This document shows positions 8,137 to 17,537 of a stretch of DNA of 64,000 bases, in pieces. The stretch covers positions 124,001-188,000 of the forward strand of contig CAVQZA010000010.1 of the NCBI GenBank assembly GCA_963718355.1, given 5' to 3'. The notes beneath the pieces are model-generated. The model was given only the letters and a program-made list of their open reading frames with translations, was not told the DNA's origin and did not search any database. Within the stretch, counting starts at the first letter, position 1; every line of letters starts with the position of its first letter. Source of the DNA: CAVQZA01 sp963718355 (GTDB taxonomy: Bacteria > Actinomycetota > Thermoleophilia > Gaiellales > Gaiellaceae). The position numbers and the translations under genes are program-made.

Positions 8137-10095
8137 TCATGCTTCGATCGTTTTCCGACGGTTTCCCTGTGTAACTCTGTCGAGCGCGATCCCGAGCGCG
8201 AGAATCGCGAGCGACGCCACGACTCCCTGTCCGAACTCGTTCCGCTGCAGGCCCTGCGCTACCTCGTAGCCGAGCCCGCCCGAGCCGACGAGCCCGCCGA
8301 TCACGACCACGGCGAGCACCATGATGATCCCCTGGTTGACGCCGAGCATGATCGCGTCGCGCGCCAGCGGGATCTTGACCTTCGCGAGCACCTGGAGCCG
8401 CGTGGCGCCGAACGAGCGCGCCGCCTCCACCGTGTTCGGCTCGACGTCACGTACGCCGGCCGAGACGAGCCTGATCACGACGGGAGTCGCGTAGAGCACG
8501 GCTGCGATGATCCCGGGCACGATCGAGACGGGCATCAGGTAGATGAACGGGATGATGTAGACGAGCTGCGGCAGGGTCTGCAACACGTCGTTGATGGGCC
8601 GGAGGATCCGTTCGACGGTGCGGCTTTCGGCCGCCCAGACGCCGAGGATCAGCCCGAAGGCCACGGCGAGCGCGGTCGCCACGAGCACCTGCGAGAAGGT
8701 GGCCATGGCGGGGTCCCACTGTCCCATCACTCCGATTGAGACGAGCGCCACGAGCGTTGTGATAGCCGGGCGCCGTCCGCTGACCACATACGCGATCGCG
8801 GTCAGCCCGAGCACCATCACGAACCAGGGCGCGCCGGCGAAGTAGTTGTTGAGCGGCTCGAGCCCGTACTTGACCATCGCGTTCCCGATCGGCGAGGAGA
8901 TCCCGAACACGACCGTGGCCGGATTCTGGATGTAGTCGAGCGCCGACTGGATCTGGGTGAGAAGCCACGTTTGTGTGCGGGCAAAGTTGAGGGTGGCGCC
9001 TGCGCCGAGTGCGTAACCGAGACCGGTGGCCAGGCAGACGGCTCCGACAGCGGCAAGAGTCTCGAGGTGGAGCCGCCGCCGCATTTCGTCTGTGACGTGA
9101 CGGCGCGTGGGATCGGTCCGGGCCGCCATCGACTCGGTCGAGCGGTCGAGCGCGATCGCCATGATCACGATCGCCACGCCGGCGAGGATCGCCAGGGCCG
9201 GGTTGGAGTAGATCCCCTGCGTGACGACGGTGCCGAGGCCAGGGCCGCCGATCAGGCCGGCGATCACGACCATCGAGAGGGCGAACAGGATCACCTGGTT
9301 GACCGAGAGCAAGAGCATCCGCCGGGCGAGCGGCAGCTGCACCTTCGTCAGCACCTGCCGCGTCGTCGAGCCGAGCGCCTCCGCCGCCTCGACCGTGTTC
9401 GTGGGAACGCCGCGGATCCCGAGCGCCGTGATCCGGATCGCCGGCGGGATCGCGTAGATCATCGTCGTCACCACCGCGGCGCCCGGGCCGACCGAGAAGA
9501 GGATCACGACCGGCATCAGATAGGCGAACGCGGGCACGATCTGCATCGCGTCGAGCACCGGCGTGACCGCGCGGAGGAAGCGGTCGGAGCGCCCGGCGAG
9601 GACGCCCAGCGGCATTCCGATCAGCAGCGAGAGGGAGACCGCGGCGCACATCAGCGCGAAGGTCTGCACGCTCTCGAGCCACAGGCCCATCAGCGCGAAC
9701 GAGGCGAACGCGCCGGCGACGCCGAGCGCCGCTTTCCGGCTCCCGAAGCGGAGCACGACCGCGATCCCGAAGGCGGCGGTACCGACCCACGTCAGCTTGA
9801 AGAAGAAGCTCGTCAGCCACGAGACGAGGTTGTCGAGGAAGTTCGCGAAGGCGTTGAAGATCGTGAAGAAGAAGCTCGGGTTGGCGCTGTTGCGGGCGCT
9901 GCTGAGCCAGTTCTGGAAGTTGTCGAGGTAACCGTTGAGCGCGTTCCAGGTGAGCCCCAACGGCCACGGGTACTGGCCCTTCCAGAGACGGTACGAGAGC
10001 ACGATCACGACGGTGATCGCGATCACGATCCCGATCGGCCCGCGCCACCAGGGCCGCGGGGCGCTGAAGGTCGCGGGAGCGGCAACGGCCGCCAT
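8137..10095 (-). CDS. Glycine betaine ABC transporter permease with two fused permease domains
   Basis: The ATG at 10095 overlaps the ATPase stop (TGATG) and is preferred to an Arg-rich extension. The 652-residue protein contains two complete binding-protein-type permease domains. One runs about 140-330 with the loop NTVEAAEALGSTTRQVLTKV, the other about 440-640 with NTVEAARSFGATRLQVLAKV, separated by extra helices (about a dozen in total). Typical ProW/OpuAB proteins carry one such domain and act as homodimers; here both halves of the pore are in one chain. It works with the ATPase upstream and binding protein downstream. Confidence 0.9.
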   Translation of the reverse strand: MAAVAAPATFSAPRPWWRGPIGIVIAITVVIVLSYRLWKGQYPWPLGLTWNALNGYLDNFQNWLSSARNSANPSFFFTIFNAFANFLDNLVSWLTSFFFKLTWVGTAAFGIAVVLRFGSRKAALGVAGAFASFALMGLWLESVQTFALMCAAVSLSLLIGMPLGVLAGRSDRFLRAVTPVLDAMQIVPAFAYLMPVVILFSVGPGAAVVTTMIYAIPPAIRITALGIRGVPTNTVEAAEALGSTTRQVLTKVQLPLARRMLLLSVNQVILFALSMVVIAGLIGGPGLGTVVTQGIYSNPALAILAGVAIVIMAIALDRSTESMAARTDPTRRHVTDEMRRRLHLETLAAVGAVCLATGLGYALGAGATLNFARTQTWLLTQIQSALDYIQNPATVVFGISSPIGNAMVKYGLEPLNNYFAGAPWFVMVLGLTAIAYVVSGRRPAITTLVALVSIGVMGQWDPAMATFSQVLVATALAVAFGLILGVWAAESRTVERILRPINDVLQTLPQLVYIIPFIYLMPVSIVPGIIAAVLYATPVVIRLVSAGVRDVEPNTVEAARSFGATRLQVLAKVKIPLARDAIMLGVNQGIIMVLAVVVIGGLVGSGGLGYEVAQGLQRNEFGQGVVASLAILALGIALDRVTQGNRRKTIEA

Positions 10096-11138
10096 CAGTC
10101 GCGCTCGCCGGCGATCGCGTTCAGGGCGGCGACGCGGTCGACGACCCCGACCACGCGGCCGTCCTCGACGGCGCACACGGGGCGCTCGCTAGCGGCGATC
10201 ACCGGGATCGCGTCGCGCACCGTCGTCGTGACCGGCAGCGTCGCGCCGTCGGCCTCGCCGTCGGCGGCCGGGCGCATGATCCAGCGCAGCGTGAGGACGT
10301 GGCTGCGCGGGATGTCGCGGACGAAGTTCGCGACGTAGTCGTCGGCGGGCGAGCCGACGAGATCCTCCGGGGTCCCCAGTTGCACGATCGCGCCGTCGCG
10401 CATGATCGCGATCCGGTCGCCGAGCCGCAGCGCCTCGGGCAGGTCGTGTGTGATGAAGACCATCGTCTTGCCGGTCTCGTGCTGGAGCCGGATCACCTCG
10501 TCCTGCATGTCACGGCGGATCAGCGGGTCGAGGGCGCTGAACGGCTCGTCGTAGAGCATCACCGTCGGGTCGACGGCGAACGCGCGCGCCAGGCCGACAC
10601 GCTGCTGCATCCCGCCCGAGAGCTGGTCGGGGAACTGGTTCGCGGAGTCCTCGAGGCCTACGAGCGTGAGGATCTCGGCGGCCCGCGCGAGCCGCTTCGC
10701 CTTCGGGACGCCCTGCACCTCGAGCCCGAAGGCCACGTTGTCGATCACCCGCCGGTGCGCGAGCAGCCCGAAGTGCTGGAAGACCATCGAGGAGGTGTGG
10801 CGGCGCAGCTCGCGGAGCTCGGCCTGGCTCGCTCCGGACACGTCCTTGCCGGCGATCTCGATCTTCCCGGCACTCGGCTCGATCAGGCGGATCAACGTGC
10901 GCACGAGCGTCGACTTGCCGGAGCCGGAGAGGCCCATCACCACGAACACCTCGCTCGGCCAGACGTCGAACGAGACGTTGCGCACGGCCGCCACGCAGCC
11001 GGTCTTCGCGCGCAGCTCGGCGCGGGGGAGGTCTGCATCCGGCGTCCCGAGCACGCTTTCGGCCTTGCGGCCGAAGATCTTCCAGACGCCCTCGGCACGG
11101 ATCAGCGGGGGACCGCTCCGGTCGACGGTGGTCGTCAC
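10095..11138 (-). CDS. Glycine betaine ABC transporter ATP-binding protein with C-terminal CBS-like region (ProV type)
   Basis: 347 residues. The ABC core has Walker A GLSGSGKSTL near residue 70, Q-loop MVFQHFGLLAHR (the HFGLL form is characteristic of ProV/OpuAA), signature LSGGMQQR, Walker B VMLYDEPFSALDP and FITHDLPEAL. The last 90 residues resemble a CBS module, which in OpuA-type importers senses ionic strength. It lies 21 bases after fhs on the same strand and overlaps the permease start, so it is in one operon with both. Confidence 0.93.
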   Translation of the reverse strand: MTTTVDRSGPPLIRAEGVWKIFGRKAESVLGTPDADLPRAELRAKTGCVAAVRNVSFDVWPSEVFVVMGLSGSGKSTLVRTLIRLIEPSAGKIEIAGKDVSGASQAELRELRRHTSSMVFQHFGLLAHRRVIDNVAFGLEVQGVPKAKRLARAAEILTLVGLEDSANQFPDQLSGGMQQRVGLARAFAVDPTVMLYDEPFSALDPLIRRDMQDEVIRLQHETGKTMVFITHDLPEALRLGDRIAIMRDGAIVQLGTPEDLVGSPADDYVANFVRDIPRSHVLTLRWIMRPAADGEADGATLPVTTTVRDAIPVIAASERPVCAVEDGRVVGVVDRVAALNAIAGERD

Positions 11139-11159
11139 CGGGTCAGCCTACTCCCGCGA

Positions 11160-12824
11160 TCAGAAGAGGCCAACCGTGCGTCCCTCCGCGTCGATGTCGA
11201 CGTTGAACGCTGCGGGGCTCGCGCCGAGGCCTGGCATCGTCTGCATGTCGCCGCAGAGCGCGACGAGCCAGCCGGCCCCGGTGTAGGGGCGGATGTCGCG
11301 GACGGTTACGGTGAAGCCGGTCGGCGCGTTCGGGAGCGATGCGTCGTGCGAGAGCGAGAGGTGCGTCTTGGCCATGCAGATCGGCAGCTTGTCGAAGCCG
11401 ACCGCGTTCAGCTCGCGGATCCGCTGCTGCGCGGCGGGGAGCAGCGAGATCCCGTCGGCGCCGTAGACGCGCTTCGCGATCGCCTCGATCTTGGCCTCGA
11501 TCGGCGCGTCGAGCGGGTAGACGAAGTCGAAGCTGTTCGGCTCGTTCGCCGCGGCGACGACGGCTTCGGCGAGCGCCGCCGTCCCCTCGCCGCCCTTCGT
11601 CACGCCCTCGTTCAGCTCGGCGGCATAGGCGCCGTTCTCTAGGGCGAGCCTCCGGACGAGCTCGAGCTCCTCGTCGGTGTCGCTCGGGAAGCGGTTCAGC
11701 GCGACGACGGCGTTGATCCCGAACTCGCGGATGATCCCGAGGTGCCGGATCATGTTCGCAGCGCCGCGCTCGATCGCGTCGAGGCCGCCGTCGGGATCCT
11801 CGCCGTGGTGCTTGAGCGCCTTGACCGTCGCCACGAGCACCGTCGCCGACGGCTTGAGCTCGCCGACGCGGCACACGATGTCGAAGAACTTCTCCATTCC
11901 CATGTCGCTGCCGAAGCCGCTCTCGGTGATGACGAAGTCGCCGAGCTTGAGCGCGACGCGGTCGGAGACGAGCGAGTTGTTGCCGTGCGCGATGTTGGCG
12001 AACGGGCCGCAGTGGACGAACGCGGGCTGGCCCTCGAGCGTCTGGACGAGGTTCGGCTTGATCGTCTCCTTGAGCAGCACGGTCATCGCGCCCGCTGCGC
12101 GGAGCTGCTCGGCGCTGACGGGCTCGCCCTCGAAGGTCGAGCCGACGGTGATCGCGCCGAGCCGGGCGCGGAGGTCGTGCAGGTCGCGCGCGACCGCGAC
12201 GATCGCCATCACCTCGGAGGCGGCGGTGATGTCGAAGCCGGTCTGGCGCGGATAGCCGTTCGCGCGGCCGCCGAGGCCGACGGCGATGTCGCGCAGCGCG
12301 CGGTCGTTGATGTCGACGCAGCGGCGCCACGAGATCGAGAGCGGGTCGATCCGCGGCTCGGTGCCGTGGAGGATGTGCGCCTCCAGCATCGCCGCGAGCA
12401 GGTTGTTCGCGGCGCCGATCGCGTGGATGTCGCCGGTGAAATGGAGGTTGAGGTCCTCCATCGGCACGACCTGGGCACGGCCGGCGCCCGCCGCGCCGCC
12501 CTTGATCCCGAAGACCGGGCCGAGCGAGGCCTCGCGCAGGCAGAGCACGGGGCTCTTGCCGATGAAGCCGAGCCCCTGTGTGAGCGAGACGGCGGTCGTG
12601 GTCTTGCCCTCGCCGGCCTTCGTCGGCGTGATCGCGGTGACGGTGACGAGCTTCCCGTCGGGGCGATCGGCGAGCCGGGTCAGGACGGAAAGGTCGACCT
12701 TCGCCTTGTACCGCCCGTACAGCTCGACCTCGTCCGCCAGCAGCCCCGCGTCGGCGGCCAGGTCGGCGATCGGGCGCAGCGTCGCGTTCTGCGCGATCTC
12801 GAGGGACGAGGGGACGTTCGCCAC
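11160..12824 (-). CDS. fhs: Formate-tetrahydrofolate ligase (10-formyl-THF synthetase)
   Basis: 554 residues, the normal family length. Recognisable parts are the N-terminal PIADLAADAGLLADEVELYG, the ATP site TPTKAGEGKTTTAVSL near residue 66, the long folate-binding body with FVHCGPFANIAHGNNS, and GDMQTMPGLGASPAA near the C-terminus. It interconverts formate, ATP and THF with 10-formyl-THF; run backwards it yields ATP and formate from C1 units. It starts with GTG and heads the operon fhs-ATPase-permease-binding protein, tying C1 metabolism to betaine uptake. Confidence 0.96.
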   Translation of the reverse strand: MANVPSSLEIAQNATLRPIADLAADAGLLADEVELYGRYKAKVDLSVLTRLADRPDGKLVTVTAITPTKAGEGKTTTAVSLTQGLGFIGKSPVLCLREASLGPVFGIKGGAAGAGRAQVVPMEDLNLHFTGDIHAIGAANNLLAAMLEAHILHGTEPRIDPLSISWRRCVDINDRALRDIAVGLGGRANGYPRQTGFDITAASEVMAIVAVARDLHDLRARLGAITVGSTFEGEPVSAEQLRAAGAMTVLLKETIKPNLVQTLEGQPAFVHCGPFANIAHGNNSLVSDRVALKLGDFVITESGFGSDMGMEKFFDIVCRVGELKPSATVLVATVKALKHHGEDPDGGLDAIERGAANMIRHLGIIREFGINAVVALNRFPSDTDEELELVRRLALENGAYAAELNEGVTKGGEGTAALAEAVVAAANEPNSFDFVYPLDAPIEAKIEAIAKRVYGADGISLLPAAQQRIRELNAVGFDKLPICMAKTHLSLSHDASLPNAPTGFTVTVRDIRPYTGAGWLVALCGDMQTMPGLGASPAAFNVDIDAEGRTVGLF

Positions 12825-12870
12825 GGCGCTAGCCTCGCAGTCCGGCGGGGTTCAGGTCAAAGTAGGGGTG

Positions 12871-13989
12871 ATGGCCTTCCCGATCGTGCTGTCGAACGGG
12901 CCTCCGCCGTCGGGCCTGGCCGAGGTTGCCGCCGCCGGAGTGAACATGCTGCGTACGGGCTCGGCCGACTGGTCGCCGGAGCTCGTGGACGGTCAGATCG
13001 CGAACGAACGGCGACTCCTCGATGCGGCGGGCGCCCACGGGCTCCGGTGCTGGACCTGGCTCGGCGACGTTCCGAATCTGCCGCCGCAGGCGGGCTCGGC
13101 GAACGAGCAGCTGCTCGTGAAGATCGTCAACGCGCTCAGGGGCCATCCGGCGCTCGGTGCGTGGAAGGGGATCGACGAGCCCGCTCTGGGCGCGGTGCCG
13201 GTCGCGGGCCTCGTGCGCGCCTACCAGCGCATCCATGCGCTCGATCCGACCCATCCGCTCGTGATCATCGAAGCGCCGCTGGGCACCGCCGCCGAGCTCG
13301 CGCCGTACAGCGCCGCGCTCGACGTGCACGGCGCGGACATCTACCCGGTCTCCTACCCGCCCGGGCTGCATGCCGGTGGTCCGAATACCGATCTCAGCGT
13401 CGTCGGCGACGTGGCGCGCAAGATGGCGGTGGCGGCGCGCGGCAAGCCGGTCTGGATGACGTTGCAGATCGCCTGGAGCGGCGTGCTCCCGCCGCGGCAC
13501 GTCCCACGCTTCCCGACGCTGCTCGAGGAGCGCTTCATGGCCTACCAGGCGATCGTCGCCGGCGCGCGGGGCCTCGCTTTCTTCGGAGGGCATCTCACGC
13601 AGGTGATGCGGCCGGCCGACGCGCAGAGCGGCTGGAACTGGGCGTTCTGGGAGCGGGTGCTGAAGCCGCTCATCACCGAGCTCAGCTCGACCGCGGTCTC
13701 GCCCGCGCTGCTCGCGCCGGCTGCTGCCGTGACCGTCACCGCGAGCGCCGCGGACATCGACCTCACGACGCGCCAGGCGGACGGCGTCCTCTATGTGATC
13801 GCGGTTCGGCGTGGCGGGAGCACGAGCCAGGTCACGTTCAGCGGGTTGCCGGCGGGAATCGGCGGCGGCGAGGTGCTCTTCGAGTACGCGCAGAGTCGAT
13901 TTCGCCAGGTCGCCGTCGCCGGCTCGACCTTCCGCGACTGGTTCGGGCCGCACGACGCCCACGTCTACCGCTTCCCCCACGCGGCGTGA
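12871..13989 (+). CDS. Putative glycoside-hydrolase-like TIM-barrel protein
   Basis: 372 residues from ATG 12871 (a GTG directly before it is also possible). The sequence reads as a (beta/alpha)8 enzyme: early GVNMLRTG, GLRCWTWLGD, a GAWKGIDEPALG segment with an acidic pair, LDVHGADIYPVSYP, VWMTLQIAWSG and GLAFFGGHLTQV, followed by a beta-sandwich-like tail (about 290-372). This resembles putative polysaccharide-degrading enzymes, but I cannot name the family. No signal peptide is visible. Its stop overlaps the start of the peptidase gene (GTGA), and it is divergent from fhs with only 46 bases between them. Confidence 0.6.
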   Translation: MAFPIVLSNGPPPSGLAEVAAAGVNMLRTGSADWSPELVDGQIANERRLLDAAGAHGLRCWTWLGDVPNLPPQAGSANEQLLVKIVNALRGHPALGAWKGIDEPALGAVPVAGLVRAYQRIHALDPTHPLVIIEAPLGTAAELAPYSAALDVHGADIYPVSYPPGLHAGGPNTDLSVVGDVARKMAVAARGKPVWMTLQIAWSGVLPPRHVPRFPTLLEERFMAYQAIVAGARGLAFFGGHLTQVMRPADAQSGWNWAFWERVLKPLITELSSTAVSPALLAPAAAVTVTASAADIDLTTRQADGVLYVIAVRRGGSTSQVTFSGLPAGIGGGEVLFEYAQSRFRQVAVAGSTFRDWFGPHDAHVYRFPHAA

Positions 13990-14822
13990 CTGGCTATCCG
14001 TGGCCGGTGAAGCCGTTCGACCACCAGCATCCGGTGCGAGGGCTCTTCCGGGATCCGCGGATCGGCGACGGGGGAGGCAAGTCGTTCCACACCGGTGTCG
14101 ACGTGTCCGCGCCGGACGGAACTGCTGTGTACGCCGTTGCGCCGGGGCGCGTCTCGATCGAGGGCGCGCAGAACGTCGCGGTCGTCGCCGCGGACGGACG
14201 CGACTTCGGCTTCTGGCACATCGTTCCGGCGGTCGCGCACGGCTCGCATGTCGCGCTGCACGGTCTGCTCGGGCACATCGCCCGGACGTGGGGCCATGTC
14301 CACTTCGCGGAGCGGACCTCGGCCCCGGCGCCGCAGGGGACCTACTGGAACCCGCTGCGCGCGGGCGCTCTGACGCCGTTTGCAGACTTCGGGGCGCCGG
14401 TCGTGTCCCGCATCGTCACTTCGCGTCCGGCGCATGCGTTGTCCGGACGCGTCGACTTCATCGTCGAGGCGTTCGACCACCCGCCGATCTCGGCACCCGT
14501 GCCGTGGCACGACATCCCGGTCACGCCGGCGCTCGTCCGCTGGCGGCTCGGCAAGGGTTCGTGGCAGGTCGCTGCGGACTCCCGCACCTCGTTCGTGCCT
14601 GCCGTGGTCGGCAACTCCGACCGTCACTTCGGCGACGTCTACGCGCCGGGCACGCGGCAGAACCATCCAAACCAGCCAGGTCTCTTCCGGTTCTGGCTTG
14701 CACGCGGCTACGACACGCGTCCGCATCCCGACGGGAACTACGTCGTCGAGGTCGAAGTCGCCGACGTGCGCGGCAACGCCTCGCGAGGCCAACTCGCCGT
14801 CACCTTCGCGAACGGGGTCTGA
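13986..14822 (+). CDS. M23-type (LytM/duplicated hybrid motif) metallopeptidase-like protein
   Basis: 278 residues starting at the GTG that overlaps the previous stop. The N-terminal 120 residues show the M23 pattern: SFHTGVDVSAPDGTAVYAV (H-x3-D zinc ligands), a beta-rich middle, and GHVHFAE carrying the H-x-H pair. The remaining half is a beta-rich domain with no clear assignment. M23 enzymes cut peptidoglycan cross-bridges, yet no signal peptide is visible here, which is odd for a wall enzyme. It is coupled to the flanking genes by start-stop overlaps. Confidence 0.65.
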   Translation: MTGYPWPVKPFDHQHPVRGLFRDPRIGDGGGKSFHTGVDVSAPDGTAVYAVAPGRVSIEGAQNVAVVAADGRDFGFWHIVPAVAHGSHVALHGLLGHIARTWGHVHFAERTSAPAPQGTYWNPLRAGALTPFADFGAPVVSRIVTSRPAHALSGRVDFIVEAFDHPPISAPVPWHDIPVTPALVRWRLGKGSWQVAADSRTSFVPAVVGNSDRHFGDVYAPGTRQNHPNQPGLFRFWLARGYDTRPHPDGNYVVEVEVADVRGNASRGQLAVTFANGV

Positions 14823-15244
14823 TGCTGCTCGGACTCGGCCATGTCGATCTCGTCTGCCGCGACCTGGAGCGGTCGTTGGCGTTCTACGGAGCCGTGCTCG
14901 GGCCGCTCGGACTGGAGGAGCCGGTGCTGTTCCCGGGCGAGCGCGGCGAACAGATCCACTACCTGCGCTTCCCCGGCGCCGGCTCCGGCTCGCTCGGGCT
15001 GCGTCAGGCCCAGGAGGAGCGGCAGTTCGAGCTCTACGCGCCCGGCTTGCACCATCTCGCCTTCGCGGTCGAGACGCGAGCGGACGTCGACGCTGCGCAT
15101 GCGGCGGCGGTCGCGGCCGGGGCGGATGTCCTCCACGCGCCACGCCTGTTCCCTCAGTACAGGGCGGACTTCTACGCCACGTTCTTCCGCGACCCCGACG
15201 GCTTCCGGATCGAAGTCGCCACCGCCCGCGACGCGCGAGGTTGA
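14822..15244 (+). CDS. VOC (glyoxalase/bleomycin-resistance/dioxygenase) family protein
   Basis: 140 residues with the VOC metal-binding fold: LGHVDLVCRDLERSLAFYG at the N-terminus (first His ligand), then GLHHLAFAVETRADVDAAH (second His) and FFRDPDGFRIEVA (C-terminal Glu). It starts with an ATG overlapping the preceding stop (TGATG). The family catalyses metal-dependent isomerisation, epimerisation or ring cleavage; the substrate here is unknown. Its TGA lies inside the -35 element proposed for the following iclR-type gene. Confidence 0.85.
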   Translation: MLLGLGHVDLVCRDLERSLAFYGAVLGPLGLEEPVLFPGERGEQIHYLRFPGAGSGSLGLRQAQEERQFELYAPGLHHLAFAVETRADVDAAHAAAVAAGADVLHAPRLFPQYRADFYATFFRDPDGFRIEVATARDARG

Positions 15245-15293
15245 CGCAGGCCGCGCGGCTCGCTTCAATTCCCTGTGGAACAGGAGTTCCACA
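15241..15293 (+). promoter_or_regulatory. Promoter plus 20-bp palindromic operator for the IclR-type regulator and methyltransferase operon
   Basis: TTGACG (15241-15246) and TTCAAT (15264-15269) are 17 bases apart, a good -35/-10 pair. TGTGGAAC (15274-15281) and GTTCCACA (15286-15293) form a perfect 8-bp inverted repeat with AGGA between. IclR-family sites often contain TGGAA-type palindromes. The palindrome sits on the predicted transcription start, so binding would block the polymerase. This suggests that the regulator represses itself and the operon downstream. Confidence 0.6.
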
Positions 15294-15295
15294 TC

Positions 15296-16011
15296 GTGGA
15301 CACGATCCCGACACCCACCGGAACGCAGTCGATCGACCGGGCGGCGCAGCTGCTCGTTCGCGTCGTCGAGTCCGCGCAGCCGCCCTCGGTCGGCGAGCTG
15401 GCCGAGCGCTCCGGGCTGCCGAAGAGCACGACGTCGCGACTCGTCGCGGCGCTCGAACGGCAGGGGCTCGTGCAGCGGATCGAGGATCGCGGACGCCTGC
15501 GTCCCGGGCCGGTGCTGCTCCGCTACGCGAACCGCGACACTGCCGAGACGCTCGTCGAGCTCGCCGCGCCCTCGCTGCGCCGCCTCGCCGACGTATCGGG
15601 CGAGACGATCAACCTCGCGGTGCCCGGCCCCGACGGCGTCGAGCACCTGGCCCAGGAGGACACCGCACACTTCGTCGGCGTGACCGACTGGGTCGGCCGC
15701 CGCGTCGCGTTCGAGCACGCCGCGAACGGCAAGTGCTTCCTCGCCTTCGGCGGCGCCAAGAAGCTGACCCCGGAGCTGCGCCTGGTCGAGAAGCGCGGCT
15801 ACGCGACCTCGATCGACGAGCTCGAGCTCGGCCTCTCCGCACTCGCCGCGCCGGTCTTCGGGCCCGGCGGCGACGCAATCGCTGCGCTTTCCATCTCCGG
15901 GCCAAGCGCCCGCCTGACCGCCGACCGCATCGCCCGGCTCGCACCGCTCCTCGTCGAGGAAGCAGCGACGCTCGCCGAGCGGCTCGGCCACCGCGACCAA
16001 CGAGGAGCTGC

Positions 16012-16015
<4 letters not shown>
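15296..16015 (+). CDS. IclR-family transcriptional regulator
   Basis: About 239 residues from GTG 15296. The GTG at 15275 lies inside the operator and upstream of the likely transcript start, so it is less likely. An N-terminal winged helix (SIDRAAQLLVRVVES, then SVGELAERSGLPKSTTSRLVAALERQGLV) is followed by the IclR effector domain (FVGVTDWVGRRVAFEHAANGKCFLAF, then ALAAPVFGPGGDAIAALSISGPS). The inducer may be betaine or a relative, as an inference from context. Its stop overlaps the ATG of the corrinoid protein gene (ATGA), so regulator and enzymes are co-transcribed. Confidence 0.92.
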
Positions 16016-16676
<661 letters not shown>

Positions 16677-16677
<1 letters not shown>

Positions 16678-17537
16678 TGGACACCGTGATCCAGTCGCGG
16701 TCGAAGACCGTCGCGATCGGTCCCGAGCAGCCGTTCTGCATCATCGGCGAGCGGATCAACCCGACCGGGCGCAAGGCGTTCCAGGCGCAGCTCCAGGCGG
16801 GTGACCTCTCCCAGGTCGAGCTCGACGTGGCGGAGCAGGTGGCCGGCGGCGCGGATGTCCTCGACGTGAACGTCGGCGATCCGATGGCGGACGAGGTGGG
16901 CCTGATGGGCCGGGCGATCCCGATAGTGCAGGGGCTCGCCGACCTGCCGATCTGCATCGACTCGTCGATCATCGAGGCGCTCGAGGCCGGGCTCTCGGCC
17001 TACGAGGGCAAGGCGCTCGTCAACTCGGTGACCGGCGAAGACGAGCGGCTCGAGGCGATCCTGCCGATCGTCGCGCGCCACGGCGCCGCGGTGATCGGGC
17101 TCGCGAACGACGACGAGATTCGGATGGAGCCGGCGGAGCGCCTCGCGATCGCAAAGAAGATCGTCTCGGCGGCGGGCGACCACGGGATTCCGCCGGAGGA
17201 TGTGATCATCGATCCGCTCGCGATGCCGATCGGCGCCGAGCCGCGCGCTGTCACGGCGTTCATCGAGACGCTGCATCTGCTGCGCGAGGAGCTCGGCGTC
17301 AACACGACCTGCGGTGCGTCGAACACGTCGTTCGCGATGCCCGGTCGCCATGCGCTCGGCTCCACGTTCCTCGCGATCGCGCAGAGCCACGGGCTGACGA
17401 GCGCGATCATGGACGCGCGCTCGCCTCAGTGCGTCGACGCGGTGCGGGCCACCGATCTGATGCTCGGGCGCGACGAATGGGGCGCGGCCTGGATCAAGCG
17501 CTACCGCGATGCGAAGGCGGCCGCGGCGGCGTCGTGA
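16677..17537 (+). CDS. Methyltetrahydrofolate:corrinoid methyltransferase, pterin-binding TIM barrel (MtgA/MtvA-like)
   Basis: 286 residues of the dihydropteroate-synthase-like barrel seen in MetH and AcsE: FCIIGERINPTGRK at the first strand, ADVLDVNVGDP, PICIDSS, KALVNSVTGEDER, a DPLAMPIG loop and NTTCGASNTSFAMPGRHALG. In betaine-degrading anaerobes the equivalent protein moves the methyl group from methyl-corrinoid to THF. The order corrinoid protein, THF methyltransferase, activator matches that role. Start and stop overlap the neighbouring genes (TGATG and GTGA). Confidence 0.93.

Noticed and set aside
8971..11642. Plus-strand frames of over 440 codons opposite the betaine importer
   Set aside because: Antisense shadows without recognisable motifs.
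12825..12870. TTGACC as a -35 for fhs
   Set aside because: No acceptable -10 at 16-19 bases; promoter not assigned.
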